Shown here: positions 44,735 through 53,001 of the stretch, in pieces
Layout: each line of letters opens with the position of its first letter
Position numbering within the stretch: the stretch's first letter is position 1
Assembly: GCF_002090115.1 (NCBI RefSeq)
Contig: NZ_BBRK01000006.1
Span: 372,001-436,000, forward strand
Direction of reading: 5' to 3'
Source: Demequina sp. NBRC 110054
Lineage (GTDB): Bacteria > Actinomycetota > Actinomycetes > Actinomycetales > Demequinaceae
DNA length: 64,000 bases
Translations under genes and position numbers: made by a program
Notes under the pieces: generated by a model
What the model was told of the DNA's origin: nothing
Databases searched by the model: none
The model's input: only the letters and a program-made list of their open reading frames with translations

Positions 44735-45709
44735 ATGGAATCGCCGCGGCACCCCCAAGCGTGGCTGCTGCTCGCCGCCGGCGAGAACCGCCAGTACGGG
44801 GGAAATTCCGGCTACGAGGACGAGGCAGACGTCTTCTACAGCTGGGACAGCACCGTGAAGAACCATGCGGAGATCGCCGTCGGGGATCGAATCGCACTCT
44901 GGGACAAAGAGCGGCTCCTGGGCATCTCCGTCATTGAGCAAATCGACAAGACCGAGTCCACGAAGATTCGGTCCCGGTGCCCTGAATGCGGCCGCACGAA
45001 CATCAGCGAGCGAATCACCAAGAGCCCTCGCTTCAAGTGCCAAAAGTGCTACGCGGAGTTCGAGACGCCCGTCGCAGAGACCGTTCCCGTCACGCAGTAC
45101 CAGTCGCGACACGACGCCGCCTGGACGTCGCTGGACGGACTGCTTGATGGCCCGCAGCTGCGAAGCCTATGCCTCTCACCTGCCAGCCAGCACAGCATGC
45201 GAAGCATGGACTGGGAGGCCCTCCAAGACGCGATCTCCGACAACGGCGCCACCCGAGCAATCGAGAGAGTCGCGAGCAGAACGCCCGAGTTCGCAGAGGT
45301 GAACCAGCAGATTGAAGTGAGCCCCATGAGATCGGGGCACACTCAGTCAGTCGTGCGCGTCCGGCGCGGGCAACAGCAGTTCCGGAAGCGAATCCTGAGC
45401 CTCTTCGGCGAACGTTGCGCCTTCACTGGATCTGCGCCAAAGCGAGTGCTCGAGGCGGGGCACCTCTACAGCTATGCCGACCTCGGTGAGCACCACGAAC
45501 ATGGCGGACTCATGCTCCGGCGAGACATCCACAAACTCTTCGACGACGGCGGACTCGCGGTCGATCCGACTTCGCTCGCGGTGGATGTGGCGCCCGAACT
45601 GGAGCCCTACCCGCAGTACGCAGGACTGCACGGCCGCAACCTCGAAGTAGACCTGCAGGACGAGCACATCGGCTGGCTTGAGAAGCACTGGAGCGAACAC
45701 CGCACGTAG
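44735..45709 (+). CDS. PUA/EVE-like, zinc-ribbon, HNH endonuclease
   Basis: Protein of 324 residues, probably a modification-dependent restriction enzyme. Residues 8-72 look like a PUA/EVE-type reader fold (AWLLLAAGENRQYGG, VFYSWDSTVKNHAEIAVGDRIALWDKERLLGISVIEQI). Residues 82-105 form a four-Cys zinc ribbon (CPEC...CQKC). Residues 220-282 form the HNH nuclease: CAFTG, EAGHLY (His243) and DIHKLFDDGG (His266); the usual Asn before the second helix is Gly (HGGLML). EVE-HNH enzymes are known to cut DNA with modified cytosine. Codon use is visibly less GC-rich than in neighbours, and there is no methylase beside it, suggesting a horizontally acquired solitary defence gene. Confidence 0.75.
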   Translation: MESPRHPQAWLLLAAGENRQYGGNSGYEDEADVFYSWDSTVKNHAEIAVGDRIALWDKERLLGISVIEQIDKTESTKIRSRCPECGRTNISERITKSPRFKCQKCYAEFETPVAETVPVTQYQSRHDAAWTSLDGLLDGPQLRSLCLSPASQHSMRSMDWEALQDAISDNGATRAIERVASRTPEFAEVNQQIEVSPMRSGHTQSVVRVRRGQQQFRKRILSLFGERCAFTGSAPKRVLEAGHLYSYADLGEHHEHGGLMLRRDIHKLFDDGGLAVDPTSLAVDVAPELEPYPQYAGLHGRNLEVDLQDEHIGWLEKHWSEHRT

Positions 45710-45804
45710 AGGCCGCCCGCAGGTCTCTGCCCTGCCGCGCTCCCTCCCAACCACTGCTATCCACAGCGTCGCGAACTGACCTTCCGAGGCGACTCCCGTC
45801 GCGT

Positions 45805-45810
45805 TAGTGT
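45805..45810 (+). promoter_or_regulatory. -10 box of the DUF6318 lipoprotein gene, leaderless
   Basis: TAGTGT ends 6 nt before the ATG at 45817; there is no ribosome site. A weak -35 (TTCCGA, 45782-45787) lies 17 bp upstream. Confidence 0.5.
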
Positions 45811-45816
45811 CACCGC

Positions 45817-46446
45817 ATGACGGGGACAAAACGGACACGCGGGTTCGCGCTTGCGGTAGCCGCACTCTGCGGCGCACTGCTCGCGGGATGCACCGGGTCC
45901 GATGGCGTGGTCACCGAGGAGCCGTCGCCGACCGTCGGGACTACGAGCGCTAGCTCTTCGACCAAGCCCTCGTCGCCTTCCCCAAGCCCCACCGCGCTGA
46001 GTGACGAAGAACTGCTGGCGATGGCGCCGGAGGGCGCCAGCCAGCAGACGGCGCAGGGCGCGGCCCTCATGATGCAGTTCTTTCTGGAGGAGTATGCCGC
46101 GGCTCTGAAGATTCCCGACTCAACTGCGATTGAGGCGCTCTCACTTCCATCATGTGAGTTCTGCGCAGATCTGCTCAGCGACTTCGACAGGCTAGAGATC
46201 GCCGAAGGCCACCTCGAGTCCGGCGCAATCGAAGTGGATGCGACCTCCATCTCTGCCGCCGCGGATACGGATACGGACAACGTCGTGATCGTGAAGATGA
46301 ACGTGCAGCAGACTGCGTTCGAGTACGTCGATGCTGCAGGCATGTCGCTCGGAGGCTCGGCTCCCGGCGAGTTCGCCATCTCGGCCCGCATGCGACTCGA
46401 CGACTCGATCTGGCGCGTTGAGGGCGTTGTCGTCGATGATCTGTAG
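45817..46446 (+). CDS. DUF6318 family lipoprotein
   Basis: Protein of 209 residues with a lipoprotein signal: RTRGFALAVAALCGALLAGC, Cys26 being the lipidated residue. A Ser/Thr/Pro linker (residues 30-60) leads to an NTF2-like domain with LPSCEFCADLLSDFDRL (a Cys-x-x-Cys pair) and WRVEGVVVDDL at the end. This matches the actinobacterial DUF6318 pattern. Its 3' end overlaps the next gene by 11 bp, so the two are coupled. Function unknown; it faces the outside of the membrane. Confidence 0.75.
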   Translation: MTGTKRTRGFALAVAALCGALLAGCTGSDGVVTEEPSPTVGTTSASSSTKPSSPSPSPTALSDEELLAMAPEGASQQTAQGAALMMQFFLEEYAAALKIPDSTAIEALSLPSCEFCADLLSDFDRLEIAEGHLESGAIEVDATSISAAADTDTDNVVIVKMNVQQTAFEYVDAAGMSLGGSAPGEFAISARMRLDDSIWRVEGVVVDDL

Positions 46447-47305
46447 AAGCTTCGCCACCTGCGCGGCGTTCCTGGCCTGCCTAGCAGTCGCCGCACCCGC
46501 GTCGGCCGAGTCGGAGTGGGACAGCCTCGGGGGCAGAACCCAGGATGACGGCGATGCCTACGAAGTCGGGGCCGGCGGATCAAACGAGCCAGGCAACGGC
46601 ACCACGTCAAGTGCGGCCCAAACGCAGTACCAATACAAGATCGTCGTCTGCGGACCGTCCGAGGAGACGCTCGATCCCTTGTGCAGTTACGTCGCCCCTG
46701 TCTACGTCGAATGTCCTGAAGATCGACTCGCAAACGCCGCTCGGTTTGTTAGGACACGCGCATCTACTGCCGACGCGTGGGGCGCGTGGACCTACCTCGA
46801 GTGGATTGCATGCCTCGAGACGGGGCCGACGACAGCGCAGGTGGCGTCGGCGACCTACGAAGCGTGGGCCTCTCTCGAGCCGGGCGTCCCGGACCACACC
46901 ATCCAGCCCGACCAAGGCTGGGTCTACTCGACCGTCCCGACCATCGTCTACGTCGACCCCGAGCCCGTCATCGTCAACCGCACACTTCTCGGTGTCCCTG
47001 TCCGCATCCGGGCCACGCCGACGAACTACACATGGACCTGGGGCGACGGCGAGAGCACGACCACCACGGACCCAGGCCAGCCGTACCCCAATGACACCGT
47101 CAGCCACACCTACACGGCCCAGTCCAGCGAGGCCAGCATCGCCCTCGAGACCACCTGGGCGGGCAGCTACAGCATCGACGGCGGCAGCTGGATCGACATC
47201 GACGGCACCATCACGAGCACCTCGGCCACGCAGACGCTCGAGGTGCGCACCGTCCACAGCAAGCTCGTCGACTGCGACCTGAACGGCTACTGCCTCGACG
47301 GCTAG
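46436..47305 (+). CDS. Secreted protein with PKD-like domain
   Basis: Protein of 289 residues. The ATG at 46436 lies within the end of the lipoprotein gene and begins a signal peptide (MICRSFATCAAFLACLAVAAPASA). The C-terminal 100 residues form a PKD-type beta domain (YTWTWGDGESTTTTDPGQPYPNDTVSHTYT). The middle has several cysteine pairs (VVCGPSEETLDPLCSYVAPVYVEC). It is commonly paired with a DUF6318-like lipoprotein in related bacteria as far as I recall. It is probably an exported accessory protein; its function is unknown. Confidence 0.75.
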   Translation: MICRSFATCAAFLACLAVAAPASAESEWDSLGGRTQDDGDAYEVGAGGSNEPGNGTTSSAAQTQYQYKIVVCGPSEETLDPLCSYVAPVYVECPEDRLANAARFVRTRASTADAWGAWTYLEWIACLETGPTTAQVASATYEAWASLEPGVPDHTIQPDQGWVYSTVPTIVYVDPEPVIVNRTLLGVPVRIRATPTNYTWTWGDGESTTTTDPGQPYPNDTVSHTYTAQSSEASIALETTWAGSYSIDGGSWIDIDGTITSTSATQTLEVRTVHSKLVDCDLNGYCLDG

Positions 47306-47323
47306 CGCGAAGCAGCCACGGCA

Positions 47324-48043
47324 CTACTCAGGCAGCAGCCCCGCCAGCATCAGCCACGCCCCACCGACCGCGCACCCCACGGTCACGAGCCAGAACAGCG
47401 CCACCCACACTCCCCCGGGCACGCGCGTGAGCCTCGCGAGCGCATCGGCGTCGGACCCGGCGGCCCCACCGCGGCGCCGAGAGCCACCGAGCTCCACGAC
47501 GGCCCTCACAGCCCCGAGCAGCAGCAGCCACGCCACGCCGTATGCCACGCCCACACGCCACTCGGTCGGCGCGTACCAGGCGACCGCCACGGTGGCCGCG
47601 AGCGCGAGCACCATCACAAGGAAGCCGTAGAAGTTCCGGATCTGCACCAGCACGAGCAGCAGCACCACGACCACGATCCACAGCAGAGCGAGCGGATACC
47701 CCGCGGCGATGAGCGCCGCCGCTCCGATCCCGAGCACGCCGGGCGCGGGATAGCCCGCGAACGCCATGAGCGACAGCGGAAGCCGCTTCTCCTGGCCCAC
47801 CGACTCCGTCAGGCCGGACGTGTCCGAGTGGAGCCGGATCCCGCGCACGCGTCGCCCGGTCAGCGTCGCCACGAACCCGTGACCCGCCTCGTGGAAGATC
47901 GTCACCACATGGCGCGCCAGGTGCCACAGCGACGGCACGGCAAGGACGCCGACCACCACCGCGAGCGGGATCAGCGCGGCCTGCGGCGACGCCACGATGT
48001 CGGTGGTCACATCGGCCCACAGCCGGTCCCAGATCTCACGCAC
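47324..48043 (-). CDS. M50 family membrane metallopeptidase
   Basis: Protein of 239 residues with about five to six transmembrane segments. The zinc motif is TIFHEAGHGFVATLTGRRV in an early helix. The second ligand region cannot be fixed with confidence. This short M50B-type protein lacks a PDZ domain, unlike RseP. It may cut a membrane-bound regulator. The gene is convergent with the PKD-protein gene, 18 bp apart. Confidence 0.8.
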   Translation of the reverse strand: MREIWDRLWADVTTDIVASPQAALIPLAVVVGVLAVPSLWHLARHVVTIFHEAGHGFVATLTGRRVRGIRLHSDTSGLTESVGQEKRLPLSLMAFAGYPAPGVLGIGAAALIAAGYPLALLWIVVVVLLLVLVQIRNFYGFLVMVLALAATVAVAWYAPTEWRVGVAYGVAWLLLLGAVRAVVELGGSRRRGGAAGSDADALARLTRVPGGVWVALFWLVTVGCAVGGAWLMLAGLLPE

Positions 48044-48191
48044 GGGGACGACGGTACGCGACGGGGACCCCGCTCAGAGGAATCTGGGGGTCAGAATCGC
48101 CTGGGAATCCGCACGGAGAGGAACCCAGGACCCTCGCGGAGGGCACAGGGCGGAGCGAGACCCGCCTCAAGCCAGCGCAGGACGGGAAGCG

Positions 48192-48596
48192 CTACTCGCA
48201 GTAGGCGCAGATCCCGGTCGCTGGCAACGCCGTGAAACAGGTGGGGCACAGGTTGTGCACCACGTCCACGGGGTTGATCTTCTTCGGCTTCGCCCTCTTC
48301 TTCACAGGCTCGGGCTGGGGAGTACCTGCCACAGGCAGCGGAACCATCATCTTGTCTCCGTTCAGAGGTTGAAGGGAGACGAAGTCGTGGAGCACGTACC
48401 CCACGATCCCGGCGCCCGCAGCGGCCTCAAGAGCGATGAACTCCCGGGTCGCAGGGATGTAAACATGCTCGTACTCGAGTCCCCGTACCGCGTCACGAAT
48501 GGCGGTGATGTTGTCGAGCGGCGGCTGCCAGTCGGCAATCGCGTCCTCGATCGTGGAGAAGTACTTGCGTTCCTCGAGTTCTGCAGAGCTGCTCAC
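48192..48596 (-). CDS. Unknown protein with C-terminal zinc ribbon
   Basis: Protein of 134 residues. The last 20 residues hold a Cys-x-x-Cys...Cys-x-x-Cys pattern (LCPTCFTALPATGICAYCE). The N-terminal 90 residues are unrecognised and include a possible hydrophobic segment (LEAAAGAGIVGYVLHDF). A basic linker (KKRAKPKK) lies between. The start is GTG at 48596; CATCAT ends 6 nt upstream. Confidence 0.6.
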   Translation of the reverse strand: MSSSAELEERKYFSTIEDAIADWQPPLDNITAIRDAVRGLEYEHVYIPATREFIALEAAAGAGIVGYVLHDFVSLQPLNGDKMMVPLPVAGTPQPEPVKKRAKPKKINPVDVVHNLCPTCFTALPATGICAYCE

Positions 48597-48651
48597 CTGT
48601 CCATGATGGACCCGATTCGCGGCACCTGCTGACCGCTACCACACGAACTCG

Positions 48652-49506
48652 TCAGCGCCGTTCCGCGATCCATTCGAGCGCCTCGAATGCGGCGTCCACG
48701 ACCGTCAGGTGGCCGTCCCCTGAACGCACCTGGTACTCGGCCTCGGGCACGGCCTCAGCGAGCCAGCCGCCGTGCTGCACAGGGACGATGCGGTCCTCGT
48801 CTCCCTGGACGATGCGGGTGGAGGCGGTCACGTCGGTCACCGAGAAGCCCCACGGCCTCACGAAGGCCAGGTCGTCCGCCACGAGCCCGCCGACACCCGT
48901 CTCGACCCCCGCGGCCGCGATCCGGTTGAACCAGCTCCAGCGCCCGTCGAGGGCCTCGAGATCGCGATCGGTGAAGGTCGAGGGGTCCCACTCCTCACTG
49001 GCCAGCAGCTCCTCGAGCGCCTCGCCTCCCTTGAGGGCGGCCTTGAGCTCAGCGGTGCCGACGGAATGCATCCCGTCCCACCACGAGGTCCCGAGCCCCG
49101 ACGGCCCGTCCTCTGGCGCGACGAGCGGCGCCACACCGGCGAGGGTCACCACGGCGCTGACGCGCGAGGGCAGCAGCGCGGCGCACGCGAGCGCGTGCGG
49201 CCCGCCACCCGAGTGCCCGACGACCGCGAATCGCTCGGCCCCCGCCGCGTCCGCCACGGCCTCCGCGAGCGGCGCGATGTCGGCGACGGAGCGCGCGGGC
49301 ATCGCGTCGGAGCCGCCGTACCCGGGCCGGTCGAAACCCAACATGCGGATCCCGAGCTCGTCGGCGAGCGAGAACAGCGGCTCGGGAGGCTCCCCGATAT
49401 TCGGCGAGCCGTGGTGCCAGATCAGGGCGAGCGCATCGCCCCCGCCCGTGCCAGCGTCGTACCAGCCGACGGCGCGCCCGTCGTGCTCAAGGCTCAGTCG
49501 CTCCAT
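48652..49506 (-). CDS. Alpha/beta hydrolase
   Basis: Protein of 284 residues. The oxyanion motif is IWHHGSPN, the nucleophile elbow VVGHSGGGPHAL, the acid in VQGDEDRIVP, and the catalytic His in GDGHLTV. It is similar to epoxide-hydrolase/lactonase-like members. It follows the next hydrolase gene with a 7-bp gap, so the two are in one operon. Substrate unknown. Confidence 0.82.
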   Translation of the reverse strand: MERLSLEHDGRAVGWYDAGTGGGDALALIWHHGSPNIGEPPEPLFSLADELGIRMLGFDRPGYGGSDAMPARSVADIAPLAEAVADAAGAERFAVVGHSGGGPHALACAALLPSRVSAVVTLAGVAPLVAPEDGPSGLGTSWWDGMHSVGTAELKAALKGGEALEELLASEEWDPSTFTDRDLEALDGRWSWFNRIAAAGVETGVGGLVADDLAFVRPWGFSVTDVTASTRIVQGDEDRIVPVQHGGWLAEAVPEAEYQVRSGDGHLTVVDAAFEALEWIAERR

Positions 49507-49513
49507 GACCGTC

Positions 49514-50485
49514 TCAACCGTCCAGGAGGCCGGGCCCTTCCCCGATCTCCCGCCACCACTGGTCGATCATGCCGGCGTTGCCCGCCGCATCGTCCATCCA
49601 CGGCTCATGGCCCTGCCTCGGCATCACGTGCAGCGTCGAATGCGGCATCCGCTCGGCCCACGACTCGACGCCGACCTTCGGCGTGAAGGGGTCGCGCTTG
49701 CCGATGAGCCACAGCGCGGGCGCCTCGATGCTCTCGAGCTCGTCGAGCGACGTCGCCCAGCCGGGCCGCGGACCCGCCGCCGTCACGGTCTGGCCGAGCA
49801 TCGCCATCTCGTTGCGGTACGTGTCGGTGTGGCGCGCGAGCGCGATGCGCCACGCGACGTCCACGGGTGGCATCCACTTCGTGGCGACCATGTCGCCGTG
49901 ACCGACGAGCCGGAACGCGAGCTTGAGCTCCCTCTCCGAGACGCGGTAGTTCACGATCACGCGCTGCAGCGCGCTGAGCCGGGGCGCGTGCAGGGGCAGC
50001 GGGAGGGTCATCCCCTCGACCGCGGGAACTCCTTCGACGATGACGGTGCGCACCTTGTCCGGACGGATCGCCGCGTAGGTGAGCGCGACCATCCCTCCCG
50101 CGGAGTTGCCAACCACGTCGGCGCGACCGTCCGCGAGCTCGTCGATGACCGTCGTGAGGTACGCGTCGACCGCGCGACGCACGCCCTCTGGCGAGACCTT
50201 CATCCGGGGCAGCGGGTCGCTCAGCCCGCACCCGGGTCGGTCCAGGACGATCGCCTTGATCCCCGGCATCTGGGCGACGAGCGGCGCCCACACCCCGGCG
50301 GCCTTCGCGGTGCCGTGCACGAACACGACCGGCCTTCCCTCGCCGTGCACGAGTGCACGCACGCGGATGCCGAGCTCCTCGACCGTGACCCAGCGCTCCT
50401 CGGGGCGCAGTCCGCGGTGCGCCCACATCGCCACCTCCGCCTGGCGGAAGCGCGCGGCGCGCGGGACGTGGACGGAGGTGCTCAC
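49514..50485 (-). CDS. Alpha/beta hydrolase
   Basis: Protein of 323 residues, paralogous to the gene at 51044-51994: both share LGIRVRALVHGEGRPVVFVHG, DRPGCGLSDP and VGNSAGGM (nucleophile Ser). The acid is in WLIGKRDPFTP and the His in GQ/RQGHEPWMDD. I chose GTG at 50485 because it matches the start of that paralogue; an ATG at 50515 is possible. The paralogues flank a membrane protein. Confidence 0.82.
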   Translation of the reverse strand: MSTSVHVPRAARFRQAEVAMWAHRGLRPEERWVTVEELGIRVRALVHGEGRPVVFVHGTAKAAGVWAPLVAQMPGIKAIVLDRPGCGLSDPLPRMKVSPEGVRRAVDAYLTTVIDELADGRADVVGNSAGGMVALTYAAIRPDKVRTVIVEGVPAVEGMTLPLPLHAPRLSALQRVIVNYRVSERELKLAFRLVGHGDMVATKWMPPVDVAWRIALARHTDTYRNEMAMLGQTVTAAGPRPGWATSLDELESIEAPALWLIGKRDPFTPKVGVESWAERMPHSTLHVMPRQGHEPWMDDAAGNAGMIDQWWREIGEGPGLLDG

Positions 50486-50539
50486 CCCACGAGTATGGCC
50501 CTGCCCGGCCTTCATTTCGAGGCGTGATGCCCGCGGAGG

Positions 50540-51034
50540 CTAGACCGCCTCCACCTCGGACTTGCGGTACGCGGCGCGCATGTGATCGCTCGTGAGGAAG
50601 TCCGCGACGCCGATCATCACGAGGCTGAAGATGATCTGCTCGGTGACCATCCAAGTCGGGTAAAGGTCCGGGATCGCGGCCAGCACCAGCGTGATCACGG
50701 GGAAGATCTGCGCGAACAGGCGCAGCCGCTGGTACGCCCACCGCCAGCCGAGCATCGCGCGCCACGCGAAGTAGAACAGCGTCGCCGTCATCGCAAGCAC
50801 CACGAGCGTGCGCATCCACACCGCGAACGGGATCGCCTCGCCCTGCGAGAACTGCCATACCGCGAACACCACGGCCCCGAACCCGAGCACCAGCTCGAAC
50901 ACGAGCAGCCACATGATCCACCTGAACGCGCGGCGCGTCTTCGGGTGCGTGCGCGACTCCTCCGGGATCACGATGTGGGCGTCGCGACCGCCCGCGAAGC
51001 GGTCGACGCGCAGGAACAGCGACTCGAGGGACAT
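50540..51034 (-). CDS. Unknown four-helix membrane protein
   Basis: Protein of 164 residues with four hydrophobic segments (about residues 38-60, 70-92, 105-125, 130-148). No family is recognised. It sits between two paralogous hydrolase genes on the same strand, with gaps of about 55 and 9 bp, so a shared pathway is plausible but unproven. Confidence 0.6.
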   Translation of the reverse strand: MSLESLFLRVDRFAGGRDAHIVIPEESRTHPKTRRAFRWIMWLLVFELVLGFGAVVFAVWQFSQGEAIPFAVWMRTLVVLAMTATLFYFAWRAMLGWRWAYQRLRLFAQIFPVITLVLAAIPDLYPTWMVTEQIIFSLVMIGVADFLTSDHMRAAYRKSEVEAV

Positions 51035-51043
51035 GGGGCGAGA

Positions 51044-51994
51044 CTACGCGGCCAGGGACTCCCACCACCGCGCGATCGTCTCCGCGTGCCCCTCGGGGTC
51101 GTCGATCCACGGCTGATGCCCCTGCCCCGCCAGCACGTGCACGGTCGCGCGCGGCATCCGCGCCGCCCACGCGCCGACGCCTCCCGGCGGCGTGAACGGG
51201 TCGTGCTCGCCGGTGAGCCACAGGGTCGGTGCCGCGACGGCCTCGAGGTCGGACGCGCGCGGCACCCAGCCCGGCCGAGGCCCCCGCCACGACGCCGCGC
51301 GGCCGAGCAGGTCGAGGTCGTTGCGATAGGTGTCCGAGAAGCGCGAGACCGCGAGGCGGTAGTCAAGGTCCTCGCGCGAGACGCCGCCCGAGTCGAGCGT
51401 GTCGCCGTGGCCCATCGCGCGCAGCGAGGCCTTCAACTCGCGCGCCTTGACGTCGTGCCGGGAGGCGACGCCCGCCACGGGCCCCACGGTCGCCGCGCGC
51501 ATCAGCCACGGCAGCCGCATCCCCTCGACGGAGGGCACGCCCTCGAGCACCACGGTGTGCACGCGCTCGGGCCTGCGCGCCGCGGTCACGAGCGCCGCCA
51601 TGCCTCCCGCGGAGTTGCCCACCAGATCCGCCCGGTCGCCCGCGAGCGCCAGGATGACCGCCTCGAGGTACGCCGCGGCGGACTCGTGCAGGCCCTCGGG
51701 GGTGATCCCGTCGTAGCTCATCGGGTCGCTCAGCCCGCAGCCGGGGCGGTCCACGACGATCGCGCGTATGCCGGGCAGCGCCGCGGCGAGCGGCACGAAG
51801 ACCCCTCCCGCGGTCGGGTTGCCGTGGACGAAGACGACGGGGCGGCCCTCGCCGTGCACGAGAGCCCGCACGCGGATCCCGAGGTCGCGGACCTCGATCC
51901 AGTGCTCCTCGGGGACGATCCCGCGCCGCTCCCAGACCGCCCGCTCGGCGGCCCGGTAGCGCGCCTCGTCCCTGCGCGACTCCGTCCTCACCAT
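51044..51994 (-). CDS. Alpha/beta hydrolase
   Basis: Protein of 316 residues, paralogous to 49514-50485. The nucleophile elbow is LVGNSAGGMAAL, the acid LTGEHDPFTP, the His in GQGHQPWIDD. AAGGA lies 7 nt before the ATG at 51994. It is the first gene of a run of four on the minus strand. Substrate unknown. Confidence 0.83.
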   Translation of the reverse strand: MVRTESRRDEARYRAAERAVWERRGIVPEEHWIEVRDLGIRVRALVHGEGRPVVFVHGNPTAGGVFVPLAAALPGIRAIVVDRPGCGLSDPMSYDGITPEGLHESAAAYLEAVILALAGDRADLVGNSAGGMAALVTAARRPERVHTVVLEGVPSVEGMRLPWLMRAATVGPVAGVASRHDVKARELKASLRAMGHGDTLDSGGVSREDLDYRLAVSRFSDTYRNDLDLLGRAASWRGPRPGWVPRASDLEAVAAPTLWLTGEHDPFTPPGGVGAWAARMPRATVHVLAGQGHQPWIDDPEGHAETIARWWESLAA

Positions 51995-52140
51995 GGACCA
52001 TCCTTCGGAGGCGACCGCCGCCTCCCGAGCTCCCCTCCAACCTACTGCGGGGCTGTCGACTTCACCGGGGCGGCGGGACGTGGGCAATTGCGCCGGCGTG
52101 ACGCGGGCGGGTGGGGCGGGCCGAGCTCGCCGACGCATCG

Positions 52141-53001
52141 TCACTGAGGATCCTGGTACCGCCACATCGTGAGGGACCCGAACACGGCCACGAGCCCCGC
52201 GGACCACATGAGCGACCAGCCGACCTCCGCGCCGACGGGCGTGCCGTCCATGAGCGCGCGCACGGCCGTGACCAGGTGGGACACCGGGTTGACGTCGACC
52301 CAGGCCTGGAGCCAGCCGGGCATGGTCGACGGGTCGACGAAGATGTTCGAGCCGAACAGGAGCGGCATCAGCACGAAGCTCGCGACGCCCATGATCGCGC
52401 CGGGCGTGCGCAGGATCATCGACAGGAACGTCCAGATCCAGCCCAGCGCGAAGGCGAAGATCAGCACGAGCCCGATGCCCGCGAGCACACCCACGACTCC
52501 CCCGCCCGGCCGCCAGCCGATCGCGAGGCACACGGCCGCGGTGATGCCCGAGGCCACCGCGAACCGCACGGCATCGCCCAGCAGCATCCCCACGAGCGCC
52601 GAGGGCCGCCAGATCGGCAGCGAACGGAACCGGTCGAAGACGCCGCGGTCGATGTCGGTCCGGAGCGTCGTGCCCGTGTACATCGTGATGAACAGGACCG
52701 ACTGCACGAGCACGCCCGGCGCGAGGTACGCGATGTAGTCCTGCACGGAGCCCGCGAGCGCGCCGCCGAACAGGTACGTGAACAGCAGCGTCATCATCAC
52801 GGGGAAGACCGTGACGTCGAACAGCTGCTCGGGCACGTGCTTGATCTTGAGCAGCGCTCGCCAGCCGAACGTCATCGACGTAGACATCGCCGTCGGTCTC
52901 GGCGGACGGGTGCCCGAGGTCAGCGCCTCGGCGATCGTCGGCGCCTTGGCCGCGGACGATGCGGGCGTCGCCGTCGTTCCCGACGCGGAGGGGGCGCTCA
53001 T
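52141..53001 (-). CDS. ABC-2 type transporter permease, DrrB-like
   Basis: Protein of 286 residues with six hydrophobic segments and the ABC-2 signature region (PVSHLVTAVRALMDGTP). The first 40 residues are a polar Ala/Thr/Ser-rich extension. GTMYTGTTLRTDIDRGVFDRFRSLPI is typical of DrrB/daunorubicin-type permeases. It overlaps the ATPase gene by 4 bp, so the two form one exporter. Substrate unknown. Confidence 0.85.
   Translation of the reverse strand: MSAPSASGTTATPASSAAKAPTIAEALTSGTRPPRPTAMSTSMTFGWRALLKIKHVPEQLFDVTVFPVMMTLLFTYLFGGALAGSVQDYIAYLAPGVLVQSVLFITMYTGTTLRTDIDRGVFDRFRSLPIWRPSALVGMLLGDAVRFAVASGITAAVCLAIGWRPGGGVVGVLAGIGLVLIFAFALGWIWTFLSMILRTPGAIMGVASFVLMPLLFGSNIFVDPSTMPGWLQAWVDVNPVSHLVTAVRALMDGTPVGAEVGWSLMWSAGLVAVFGSLTMWRYQDPQ

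Noticed and set aside
44491..44736. 81-codon minus-strand frame before the HNH gene
   Set aside because: No ribosome site, no recognisable domain, and its start overlaps the start of the HNH gene.
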